A DNA stretch of 64,000 nt. Origin: Photobacterium sanguinicancri. GTDB lineage: Bacteria > Pseudomonadota > Gammaproteobacteria > Enterobacterales > Vibrionaceae. Shown here piece by piece: positions 44,359-52,901 of the stretch (within the stretch, counting starts at the first letter, position 1; every line of letters begins with the position of its first letter). The notes under the pieces are model-generated. The model was not told the DNA's origin. It ran no database searches and saw nothing but the letters and a program-made list of their open reading frames with translations. The stretch covers positions 3,100,001-3,164,000 of the forward strand of contig NZ_AP024850.1 of NCBI RefSeq assembly GCF_024346675.1, in the 5' to 3' direction. A program made the position numbers and the translations under genes.

Positions 44359-45657
44359 ATGAGCAAATCAGCAGAGTTATTTGCTAAAGCACAAGAAGCC
44401 ATCCCGGGTGGCGTAAACTCACCAGTTCGCGCATTTGCCGGCGTTGGTGGTCACCCTATCTTTATCGAACGAGCTGACGGTGCCTACATTTTCGATGCTG
44501 ATGGTAAAGCGTACATCGACTACGTTGGCTCTTGGGGTCCTATGATTCTTGGTCACAACCATGTGGCTATCCGTGATGCCGTGATCGATGCAGCACAACG
44601 TGGCCTAAGCTTTGGTGCGCCAACTGAAATGGAAATCACCATGGCTGAAATGGTGTCGCGCCTAGTGCCATCAATGGAACAAGTGCGCATGGTAAGCTCA
44701 GGTACTGAAGCTACCATGAGTGCGATTCGCCTTGCACGTGGCTTCACTAACCGCGACAAAATCATCAAATTTGAAGGTTGTTACCACGGTCACGCAGACT
44801 GCCTACTAGTAAAAGCTGGCTCTGGTGCATTGACGCTAGGTCAACCTAGCTCACCGGGCGTACCTGCTGATTTCGCTAAGCACACACTAACTTGTACCTT
44901 CAACGACCTTGATTCAGTACGTGAAGTGTTTACTCAAAACCCAGAAGACATCGCTTGTATTATCGTTGAGCCTGTTGCGGGTAACATGAACTGCATTCCA
45001 CCAGTACCCGGCTTCCTTGAAGGCCTACGTGAAATTTGTGACGAATTTGGTGCGCTACTTATTCTTGATGAAGTAATGACAGGGTTCCGCGTTTCTCACG
45101 GTGGCGCACAAGGTTACTACAACATCAAGCCAGATCTAACTACGCTGGGTAAAGTGATCGGTGGCGGTATGCCTGTCGGTGCTTTTGGTGGCCGCAGAGA
45201 TGTGATGCAATATATCGCGCCAACAGGCCCGGTATACCAAGCTGGTACACTGTCAGGTAACCCAGTCGCAATGGCTGCAGGTCATGCTTGTCTAACGGTA
45301 CTAACAGAAGAAGGTAACGAACGTCGCCTTTCTCTTGCCACTAAGCACCTAGCACAAGGTTTTAAAGCCTTAGCTGAAAAACACGGTATTCCACTAGCAA
45401 CAAACCAAGTGGGCGCAATGTTTGGTTTCTTCTTCACCACACAAGAAAACGTAACTTGCTACGAAGACGTGACTAAGTGTGATGTTGAGCGCTTCAAACG
45501 TTTCTTCAACTTAATGCTTAAAAATGGTGTTTACCTTGCACCATCAGCATACGAAGCATGCTTTACATCACTGGCACACGGTGACAAAGAAATCGAAGCT
45601 ACGCTGGCTGCTGCCGACCATGCATTTGCTACGATTGCCGCAGAAGCTAACGCTTAA
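44359..45657 (+). CDS. hemL: Glutamate-1-semialdehyde 2,1-aminomutase
   Basis: 432 residues from the ATG at 44359 ([13 protein letters not shown]); the frame upstream to 44272 is not supported by a ribosome binding site. PLP enzyme making 5-aminolevulinate for haem by the C5 pathway. Motifs: [30 protein letters not shown] and the PLP lysine K265 in [16 protein letters not shown]. Divergent from clcA, ended by a strong terminator. Confidence 0.97.
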   Translation: MSKSAELFAKAQEAIPGGVNSPVRAFAGVGGHPIFIERADGAYIFDADGKAYIDYVGSWGPMILGHNHVAIRDAVIDAAQRGLSFGAPTEMEITMAEMVSRLVPSMEQVRMVSSGTEATMSAIRLARGFTNRDKIIKFEGCYHGHADCLLVKAGSGALTLGQPSSPGVPADFAKHTLTCTFNDLDSVREVFTQNPEDIACIIVEPVAGNMNCIPPVPGFLEGLREICDEFGALLILDEVMTGFRVSHGGAQGYYNIKPDLTTLGKVIGGGMPVGAFGGRRDVMQYIAPTGPVYQAGTLSGNPVAMAAGHACLTVLTEEGNERRLSLATKHLAQGFKALAEKHGIPLATNQVGAMFGFFFTTQENVTCYEDVTKCDVERFKRFFNLMLKNGVYLAPSAYEACFTSLAHGDKEIEATLAAADHAFATIAAEANA

Positions 45658-45686
45658 TTAACGCAGTCCAAAGCAGAAACAATAAC

Positions 45687-45713
45687 GCCACGCTCTTAAG
45701 CGTGGCTTTTTTT
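45687..45713 (+). terminator. hemL terminator
   Basis: gccacgct-ctta-agcgtggc followed by seven T, 29 bp past the stop codon. Confidence 0.93.
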
Positions 45714-45720
45714 ATGCCAG

Positions 45721-45828
45721 CTATTGCCAAAATACGACTGCTAATACCACTAAGCCAATTAAAACCATTAGAGCAAAAGGTGGACGACGTTTAACTTTCT
45801 TGTCGCACTGATTGTCACAACATCCCAT
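45721..45828 (-). CDS. 35-residue Cys-rich membrane peptide
   Basis: Short ORF on the minus strand, convergent with hemL. The N-terminus MGCCDNQCDKK has three Cys in seven residues, then a basic patch (KVKRRPP) and one hydrophobic segment (FALMVLIGLVVLAVVFW) that fits a single membrane helix with the N-terminus in the cytoplasm (positive-inside). A strong gaggaa ribosome binding site lies 6 bases before the ATG. Composition and layout are unlikely for random sequence. No family known to me. The Cys could bind a metal or be acylated. Confidence 0.7.
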   Translation of the reverse strand: MGCCDNQCDKKVKRRPPFALMVLIGLVVLAVVFWQ

Positions 45829-46040
45829 TTTTCATTCCTCTTATTTTACCCTGATTCAATCAATATTTTTGAGGCTGTTCTATTCTTTGCATTATAACTA
45901 AAACAGCATGTTAGTCTTTTCTTGTCATCACTATTGCATAGACAGAAATTGATGCGATGATAAGCGCTATCGACGGATCATTAACTGCTTATTTTCGCTG
46001 ATAGGTAACTAGCCTGTCGGCATATTGACCTTGTAAGGAC

Positions 46041-47132
46041 ATGAAAGTGCCAAAACCATTTAAAGCCGAATCCAGACATTGGATGTTAATTGTGGCATTG
46101 ATCATTGCCGCGTATGCCAGCTACCGCCTGATTGAACCTTATTTAGGCCCCATCGTGATGGGCTTCATTATCTCGTTGCTGTACTACCCAATTCACGAAA
46201 AAATTGAAGCGAAAATGCCAAAACGCCCCAACAGCGCCGCGATTTTGTCATGTACCTTATTAACCTTCATCATAGTGATCCCATTGCTGGTCGTATTTAG
46301 CTCGATCATTCAGCAAGGCACTACCTTTTCAAAAGGTAGCTATGTATGGTTAACAAGTGGCGGGGCAGAACAAATGCTTAACCACTCCTATGCGCAATCA
46401 GCCTTAGCCTTAATCGATAAATACTCACCATTTGATGGTATTGACGCCCAAGTGGTTATCCAAAAGATCGCCTCTGCAGCCTCTAAATTTGGCTCACAAC
46501 TTATCAATATGAGCGCCAAGTTACTGGGTGATGCCACCAACTTTTTGGTGAGCTTCCTCTTGATGCTGTTTGTCTTATTTTTCTTATTACGCGATCACGA
46601 AAAAATGGTCTCAACGCTACGCTTGATCATTCCACTATCACGTAGCCAAGAAGACACCCTACTTAACGAAGTAGAACAAGTGGCTAAATCCGCAGTACTT
46701 GGGGCATTTCTTACCGCGATTGTGCAAGGTTTTGTCGGCGGCTTTGCAATGTGGATGGCTGGATTCCCCGCGCTATTCTGGGGATCGATGATGGCCTTTG
46801 CTTCCTTTATTCCTGTGGTTGGTACCGCGCTTATCTGGTTACCAGCTTCACTTTACTTGCTCTTGATTGATCAATGGGAATGGGCGCTGTTCTTATCAGC
46901 GTGGGGGATCATTGTCGTAGGTTCCATCGATAACGTGGTACGCCCATTACTGATGCAAGGTAACTCAAGCATGAATACCCTGCTGATCTTCTTCTCCATT
47001 TTGGGTGGGTTACACCTGTTTGGTCTTATCGGCATGATTTACGGCCCAATCATTTTTGCCGTTACTGCAGTGTTATTTAGTATGTATGAGGTTGAATTTA
47101 AAGACTTCCTCGAACAGCAAGACCGAAATTAA
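46041..47132 (+). CDS. AI-2E-family permease (PerM/YdiK-like)
   Basis: 363 residues, about eight membrane segments. The family is recognised by the N-terminal pair (LIVALIIAAYASYRLIEPYLGPIVMGFIISLLYYPIHEKIE), a variable soluble region (about 95-165) and the C-terminal ASFIPVVGTALIWLPASLYLL, GSIDNVVRPLLM and GMIYGPIIFAVTAVL. Members export autoinducer-2 or act as Na+/H+ antiporters; the substrate here is not decidable. The ribosome binding site (taaggac) is only one base from the ATG, so a GTG two codons later could be the real start. Confidence 0.88.
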   Translation: MKVPKPFKAESRHWMLIVALIIAAYASYRLIEPYLGPIVMGFIISLLYYPIHEKIEAKMPKRPNSAAILSCTLLTFIIVIPLLVVFSSIIQQGTTFSKGSYVWLTSGGAEQMLNHSYAQSALALIDKYSPFDGIDAQVVIQKIASAASKFGSQLINMSAKLLGDATNFLVSFLLMLFVLFFLLRDHEKMVSTLRLIIPLSRSQEDTLLNEVEQVAKSAVLGAFLTAIVQGFVGGFAMWMAGFPALFWGSMMAFASFIPVVGTALIWLPASLYLLLIDQWEWALFLSAWGIIVVGSIDNVVRPLLMQGNSSMNTLLIFFSILGGLHLFGLIGMIYGPIIFAVTAVLFSMYEVEFKDFLEQQDRN

Positions 47133-47238
47133 CCACTACGGCCGCTGTATCCCCACTGATACAGCGGTGCTTATCTTCCTTTCATGTTGGTTTTGTGGAA
47201 CAATTCGCGCCCTTCGTGATGTTTATTAAAGGCCCATT

Positions 47239-48258
47239 ATGTCCTATACCGCAGCCAGTCAGGTCGTTGCACGTCAACTTGAGTTTTTTGAGAACCGTAA
47301 AGTACTTGTCGTCGGTGAACTCAGCGATGACTATCCGCTGGCATTGGTAGACGTTGCCCAGTCTGTGTCGGTATTTACCACCAACTATGCCTACCACAAA
47401 CAAATCAGCCGCTCACTAAAAGTGGTTAGTCACTTTGGCGCTGAACTCACGGCAGATTTAGATATCGACATGATCCTACTGTACTGGCCTAAAGCCAAAG
47501 CAGAAGCGGATTATTTGCTATCGATGGTATTGGCAAAATTTGGTACCGGTACCGAAATCTGTATTGTGGGTGAAAACCGCAGTGGTGTACGTAGCGCAGA
47601 AAAAATGTTTACGCCATACGGGCCACTCACCAAATATGATTCGGCTCGCCGTTGTGGTTTTTATTGGGGCCGTTGCGATAACCCAGCACAACCTTTTGAG
47701 CTTTCAGCATGGTTCCGTAATTACCCATTAACGGTTGCAGGTACAGAGATCACTATTCGATCTTTACCTGGTGTATTTAGCCACGGTGAATTCGATAAAG
47801 GTTCAGAATTACTGCTGAATACTCTACCTAAACTTCGCGGCAAAGTGCTCGATTTTGGTTGTGGTGCTGGTGTGATCGGTGCAGTAATGAAAACCAATAA
47901 CCCAAGCATTGAATTAGAACTGTGTGACATCAGTGCGCTGGCGCTTGAGTCAGCAAGAGAAACCTTCAAGCTCAATAACCTTGAAGCCAAATTTACCGCA
48001 ACAGATGTATTTACCGAACTGCCAGGTTCATACAATTACTTGGTGAGTAATCCTCCGTTCCATTCAGGGCTAAAAACCTGTTACGAACCAACGGAAAACT
48101 TTATTGCCCAAGCGCCACAACACTTACACAACGATGGTGCACTTATTATTGTGGCAAACAGCTTCTTACAGTACCCACCACTGATTCAAAAAAGCTTCGG
48201 TGAGTGTCGTACGGCAGCGACAACCAATAAATTCAATATTTACGCTGCGAAAAAATAG
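47239..48258 (+). CDS. rsmC: 16S rRNA m2G1207 methyltransferase
   Basis: 339 residues, a two-domain protein. The N-terminal half is a degenerate methyltransferase fold that binds RNA. The C-terminal half is catalytic, with SAM loop VLDFGCGAGVIGAVM (about residue 200) and target-base motif LVSNPPFHSG (about residue 268). It methylates N2 of G1207 of 16S rRNA in the 30S subunit. Monocistronic, with its own terminator. Confidence 0.96.
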   Translation: MSYTAASQVVARQLEFFENRKVLVVGELSDDYPLALVDVAQSVSVFTTNYAYHKQISRSLKVVSHFGAELTADLDIDMILLYWPKAKAEADYLLSMVLAKFGTGTEICIVGENRSGVRSAEKMFTPYGPLTKYDSARRCGFYWGRCDNPAQPFELSAWFRNYPLTVAGTEITIRSLPGVFSHGEFDKGSELLLNTLPKLRGKVLDFGCGAGVIGAVMKTNNPSIELELCDISALALESARETFKLNNLEAKFTATDVFTELPGSYNYLVSNPPFHSGLKTCYEPTENFIAQAPQHLHNDGALIIVANSFLQYPPLIQKSFGECRTAATTNKFNIYAAKK

Positions 48259-48266
48259 TACTAAAG

Positions 48267-48295
48267 GCAGACTGAAATTGTTCAGTCTGCTTTCA
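48267..48295 (+). terminator. rsmC terminator
   Basis: gcagactgaa-attg-ttcagtctgc, a perfect 10-bp stem followed by tttcaatt, directly after the stop codon. Confidence 0.85.
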
Positions 48296-48597
48296 ATTAC
48301 GTCATTTATCACGCACACCCTCCGTTAAGTCCGTCAATTTTGTGTTTTAACACACGCTTCATTACCCACTTGCTTGATCCCTCAAAAAAACTCAGTATAA
48401 CAAGTGTAAAGCACGATTAGTTTGTCACTTTGTTATCGTTACAGGCTTTCTCTTACGCTGAATACGTCAAAAAAAACACCTTAGATACAGGGTGTTAAAT
48501 TTACATTCTGTACGCGTGCTTTTAATCAGCCCTCGAACGACTAATCGTATTAACATCCATATAACTTGCAAAATGATGACCCTACACAGGCACCTTA
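48296..48597. other. chiS upstream region
   Basis: About 300 bp without a gene. Seen only: a short inverted repeat aacacc...ggtgtt (48475-48496) after a run of A. The chiS promoter must lie here, but no clear elements were identified. Confidence 0.35.
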
Positions 48598-51500
48598 ATG
48601 AAAAACATCACGCAATTTAAGCGCCTCCAAAATACCTTAATGATCGCTTTTTTAGTGCTCAGCATTACCCCCTTAACGCTGTCTGCGCTGTTTTTCATGA
48701 ACTCACATACCAAAGATTTGGTTGAACAAAGTACCTCGCACCTAGCATCACTGCTTGATAATAAAAAGAAACAGCTTAATAACTTCTTTACGGCAAAAGA
48801 ATCTGAAGCACAAAGTTTTGCTCGCTCAGAACTCGCCAATGCCAGTGGCGGTCGATTTTATGGTTTAGTGGGTGCTTTCCATCAGCTAGGTGAACTCCCA
48901 AGCAAACTCGATGACAATAATCGCAGCACCTATTTCACCCATACGCTCACCGAAAAAGGCAAATCAATTAATGCGCATAGCACTAATTATATCGGCCACG
49001 AACGTTATCGATTAATGTACAAACGCTATCACTGGGCCTTTGAGGAATACTTAAAACGATCTGACTTTAGTGACATCATGCTGGTCGATATTAAGGGTAA
49101 TGTGGTGTATTCCGTCAATCACCCTGAACGATTTGGCATTGGTTTAAACGATCCTCGCTTTTCTGGCAGCGAGCTCAGCAACACCTTTAAAGCTATTAAA
49201 GAACAAACAAGTGATATGCAAAGCCAGCCTGAACAGGTACCTATTGCATTCACTGACTTTTCAGCGAATAAAGATCAATCGTCACAAACGGCATGGTTTG
49301 CCGCGCCTGTTATTCAGCAAGGCTACTTACACAGTTATGTCTTTTTTGAACTCAGTAATAAGCGGATCAGCTCCCTAATTGCAGACACACCACCCACCAG
49401 TAACTACGTGCAAACATTGCTAGTCGGCAGCGATCATCAGCCAAGGATCCCAACCACCAGCGAAGGCAGTAACCCACTAAACAGTGAGAGTATTAACCAA
49501 GCTCTCGAAGGAAATATCGGGGTCGGTAGCTTTTTAAACTTTAGTCAAACACCAGTACTCAGTGCCTTTTCCCCGATCAATGTTCTTGGTAACACTTGGG
49601 CTTTAGTGGTTGAACTTCCGGAAGAGGAAGCTTTTGCTCGGATCCGTCAAATAGAAAAAATATTCCTCGTCGCCATGATCACCGCGATTGTGCTGGTCAT
49701 CATTGCTTCGCATTTACTTTCCAATTCAATTACCGCCCCCCTATTGCGCCTTACCTGGGCTGCAGAACGGGTATCTGCAGGCGATTTAGATCAGAAAATT
49801 GAAGGTATTGAACGGAGTGATGAAATTGGCCGATTGGCCGTTAGTTTTGCCCGAATGCAACGCTCTGTCCGTGAAAAAATAAGCCTAATCCGCGATCAAA
49901 ATACCGAATTAGAACAAAACCTTAAAGTGATACAGCAACAAAACAAAGAACTTCAAGTTACCGACAAGCTAAAAGATGAATTCCTTGCGACCACTTCGCA
50001 TGAACTGCGTACCCCACTGCACGGCATGGTTGGCATTGCAGAGTCCCTTTTAGCCGGTGCGAATGGCCCAGTACAAGCATCGCAGCGTCGTCAACTGGAG
50101 ATGCTGATCAATAGTGGCCAGCGATTAACAAACCTAGTGGATGATTTATTGGATTACCACAAGATGCGTTATGGCGATCTCGACATCAATAAACATGCGG
50201 TGGATCTATCCTCTGCAACACATCTAGTACTTGAATTATCACGCCACTTGGTTGGCAGTAAACCAATTCGCATCATTAACCAGATCCCTGCTGATTTGCC
50301 ACCCGTTTTAGCTGATGAACAACGCTTAGAGCAAGTGCTTTATAACCTGATAGGCAATGCCATTAAGTACACCTCGGAAGGTAAAATTGTCTTGTCTGCA
50401 ATGGTGCTAGAAAATCAGATCCGAGTCCAAGTGGTTGATACCGGACAAGGGATCCACCCAGAGCAACTGGAACACATTTTTGAACCCTTAATCCAAGCCA
50501 ATACGGGATCATCACACTATAGACAAGGTGCAGGACTAGGCTTATCAATCAGCCGACAGTTGATCGAACTAATGGGCGGTCGCTTGTATGTCAGTAGCCA
50601 GCCTATGGTAGGGGCGACATTTAGCTTCACCTTGAATCTTGCGAGTGACCAAGATATTGCAGACAGTAAGCTCGGCAATACCAACCATTTCACAGCACCT
50701 ACATTGGGGGTTTCAAGTTGTAAAGATGAAGCACTACCAAATAATCCTGATGGTGAGTTGCTACTGATAGTTGATGATGAGCCCGTGAATTTACAGGTGC
50801 TAAACAACTTTTTACGCCTTGAAGGTTACCAAGTGCTCACGGCGGAAAGTGGTCCCCAAGCGCTTAAGTTAATGGATCAACATCAGCCAGCATTGATTCT
50901 GCTCGATATCATGATGCCAGAAATGAGCGGCTATGAAGTATGCCAGCACTTACGCCAACAATATGACCTACGAGAGTTACCAATCATTATGCTCTCAGCA
51001 CTAGGACAAGTGCAGGATCGCGTCAAAGGCTTTGAGTATGGCGCCAATGACTATTTAGCAAAGCCGTTTAATAAAGAAGAATTAATCGCTCGTATTGGAG
51101 CCCATATTCAAGCAGGGAAAGCCGAACAACAACGCCAGCATAACCTTGTTCTGCAACAAGAAATAGACCGCCGAGAACAAGTGGAAGAAGGGTTACTCGA
51201 AACCCAAACCCGTTTAATGGGTTTACTCGAATCGACCAGCGAAGCCATTGTTTGTGTGCAAAATGAAGGGCGGGTACGTTACGCTAATGCAGCTGCAGGA
51301 AAGCTCTTTAGACGAGCACCGGAGCAGCTCGAACGCCATAATATTGATGATATATTGATGACCCACTTACCGGATGATATTAGCCAAAGTCACCATTTTA
51401 ATGGCCAGCTTACCTTCCGGATCGGTGATGAGCTCAAAGCGCTTGATACCGATGTGATCAATTTACCTGAAGAGTCAGGGCTTAAGCGTATGTTTATCTT

Positions 51501-51984
51501 CGATAATATAGGCCCTTCTGCCCAACATCGTATCAGTGAGTTAGAAAGCGCTATTGATGTACTCTCTGGGTTTGCTTTTGATGGTGATAGAAATAACCTT
51601 CAGCAACTGCGTGAATTAGGTGGTGAATTTACGCGCCTAGCGGATAAGCTTGGTAGTGATAACAAAGATAAAGGCAGTATCGTGCGTGAATTACTGGTGG
51701 AGGTAATGAAAACAACTCTCACCACATGGGAGCAAACAACCCAAAAGACTAAATTCGATTTAGCCGAAGAAAGCGGATTATGGCGGGTTTACCTCGATCG
51801 AAGTACTTTACAGACACGTACATTAGATAAGTATCTACACGTTGAAACACTGCCTAAAACCCCCCGTTGGCGCACAGTGCTCAGTACCATTAACTTTGTG
51901 ATGGCACGCTGTGACGAGCATTCCAGCGCACATCAAGAACTGATGGTAAAACGCGATAAACTGCAGCACCTTATCACGCAATAA
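48598..51984 (+). CDS. chiS: Chitin sensor/transcription regulator ChiS
   Basis: 1128 residues. Membrane segments at about 13-35 and 354-374 enclose a large periplasmic sensor region. HAMP (about 375-430) and a coiled coil follow, then a histidine kinase with H468 in SHELRTPLHG and ATPase boxes, a receiver (about 720-845) with D770 in LILLDIMMPEMSG, and a PAS-like region (about 870-960). The C-terminal domain (about 1025-1128) is not a known output domain of ordinary kinases. It has basic residues R1068, R1074 and K1078 in YLDRSTLQTRTLDKYL. In Vibrio cholerae ChiS this domain binds DNA directly. Position next to the chitin operon supports the call. Confidence 0.93.
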   Translation: MKNITQFKRLQNTLMIAFLVLSITPLTLSALFFMNSHTKDLVEQSTSHLASLLDNKKKQLNNFFTAKESEAQSFARSELANASGGRFYGLVGAFHQLGELPSKLDDNNRSTYFTHTLTEKGKSINAHSTNYIGHERYRLMYKRYHWAFEEYLKRSDFSDIMLVDIKGNVVYSVNHPERFGIGLNDPRFSGSELSNTFKAIKEQTSDMQSQPEQVPIAFTDFSANKDQSSQTAWFAAPVIQQGYLHSYVFFELSNKRISSLIADTPPTSNYVQTLLVGSDHQPRIPTTSEGSNPLNSESINQALEGNIGVGSFLNFSQTPVLSAFSPINVLGNTWALVVELPEEEAFARIRQIEKIFLVAMITAIVLVIIASHLLSNSITAPLLRLTWAAERVSAGDLDQKIEGIERSDEIGRLAVSFARMQRSVREKISLIRDQNTELEQNLKVIQQQNKELQVTDKLKDEFLATTSHELRTPLHGMVGIAESLLAGANGPVQASQRRQLEMLINSGQRLTNLVDDLLDYHKMRYGDLDINKHAVDLSSATHLVLELSRHLVGSKPIRIINQIPADLPPVLADEQRLEQVLYNLIGNAIKYTSEGKIVLSAMVLENQIRVQVVDTGQGIHPEQLEHIFEPLIQANTGSSHYRQGAGLGLSISRQLIELMGGRLYVSSQPMVGATFSFTLNLASDQDIADSKLGNTNHFTAPTLGVSSCKDEALPNNPDGELLLIVDDEPVNLQVLNNFLRLEGYQVLTAESGPQALKLMDQHQPALILLDIMMPEMSGYEVCQHLRQQYDLRELPIIMLSALGQVQDRVKGFEYGANDYLAKPFNKEELIARIGAHIQAGKAEQQRQHNLVLQQEIDRREQVEEGLLETQTRLMGLLESTSEAIVCVQNEGRVRYANAAAGKLFRRAPEQLERHNIDDILMTHLPDDISQSHHFNGQLTFRIGDELKALDTDVINLPEESGLKRMFIFDNIGPSAQHRISELESAIDVLSGFAFDGDRNNLQQLRELGGEFTRLADKLGSDNKDKGSIVRELLVEVMKTTLTTWEQTTQKTKFDLAEESGLWRVYLDRSTLQTRTLDKYLHVETLPKTPRWRTVLSTINFVMARCDEHSSAHQELMVKRDKLQHLITQ

Positions 51985-52001
51985 ATCAGTGCTTCATATT
52001 A

Positions 52002-52056
52002 AGCTCACAGTAAAGAGTTACTCTTGACGTAATCCCTTTCTGTGGGCTTTTTTATG
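52002..52056 (+). terminator. chiS terminator
   Basis: agctcacag...ctgtgggct stem with extra aaag/cttt pairing and a 25-base loop, followed by tttttta. Separates chiS from the chitin operon. Confidence 0.75.
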
Positions 52057-52643
52057 CCTATAGCGTAAGCCAGCCCACAACTCAGCCTATCCTCTTTAAT
52101 CTCTATTCCATGTAACCCGCCCTATCATATTAGCTATTTCTCACGAAGCCTCAGTCTTTATCCGCCCACCTAACGGCCTTTATCATGAGTTGCCTATCGC
52201 GACGACTGTAAAAACAACCAGAGCACACAAGCAGAACGAAGATATAGCCGCGATACGTCATACGAAAACCACGAGCATCACGGAATACTCCCATCACAGC
52301 TAGAAACAAAAAATGCGATCTCCCTGCTCTAAAATTAGCTTGAAAGACTAATTTCACGCTTGAAAAAAGCTTTAAAACAAGAATAAAACCAGCCAATTTA
52401 TTGCGCTTTTAGTGGTGAAAAATAGCGCAAAAAATAGAAGTTACCGCCTATCCAGAAAAATATTGTGGTTTATGAGAAGCGAATCACAACAAATCCCAAC
52501 TATAAATTTTCCGCAAGGAATTAACTAAAAAACGGCTATTGAGTTACATCACAAAAGAAAAACAACCTAGCGAAACACCTTATTTTATAAGGGATAAAGG
52601 GTTTGTATTCACTAACAAAAGCGATGTAACAACGAGACTCAAG

Positions 52644-52659
52644 TGTGACGCAAAACACA
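52644..52659 (+). promoter_or_regulatory. CRP-like site, chitin operon
   Basis: TGTGA-CGCAAA-ACACA matches the CRP consensus TGTGA-N6-TCACA at 9 of 10 conserved positions. Chitin utilisation in vibrios is known to depend on CRP, so this is a plausible activator site. The distance to a start site is unknown. Confidence 0.65.
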
Positions 52660-52697
52660 CTCTTTCACCGCGTCATTCTTAGCTTTAAAACGTAAAA

Positions 52698-52711
52698 TAA
52701 CGTTTTTAACG
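52698..52711 (+). repeat. 14-bp direct repeat, copy 1
   Basis: taacgtttttaacg, identical to copy 2 and 30 bp from it, i.e. about three helical turns. Candidate ChiS-binding box or other regulator site. Confidence 0.6.
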
Positions 52712-52727
52712 TCAGTGTTAAGTTTTT

Positions 52728-52741
52728 TAACGTTTTTAACG
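52728..52741 (+). repeat. 14-bp direct repeat, copy 2
   Basis: taacgtttttaacg, exact copy of the box at 52698-52711. A ttgacg sequence that could be a -35 element follows at about 52752. Confidence 0.6.
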
Positions 52742-52901
52742 AGCGAGCAGATTGACGAGTTTCCGTTTCAAGCGTTTCCTTAAGGTACTGAGAGCCTACA
52801 CGACCATTTGAAAGAACCACGGTTGGTCTCCTTCATAGTAGGTTCGATATGTCCGGAACTTATTTCCATTAAGTGAAACTAAGCACAAGTAAGGAACAGC
52901 T

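Larger units (their letters stand above)
52057..52901. other. Chitin operon promoter region
   Basis: 845 bp with no gene I can support. Holds a CRP-like site (52644-52659), two exact 14-bp direct repeats (52698-52711 and 52728-52741), and a dyad aaaacg...cgtttt (52687-52706) overlapping the first repeat. An 81-codon open frame on the minus strand (52151-52396) has no convincing start and is discussed under rejected items. The region is unusually long for one promoter. Confidence 0.6.

Noticed and set aside
52151..52396. 81-codon minus-strand frame in the chitin promoter region (contains MTYRGYIFVLLVCSGCFYSRRD)
   Set aside because: No ribosome binding site at any start and odd composition. 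It might belong to a dispersed repeat, but there is no second copy in this window to support that. A genome-wide blastn of 52140-52400 would decide.
52540..52560. Second CRP-like sequence (attga-N6-tcaca)
   Set aside because: The left half matches the consensus at only three of five positions.
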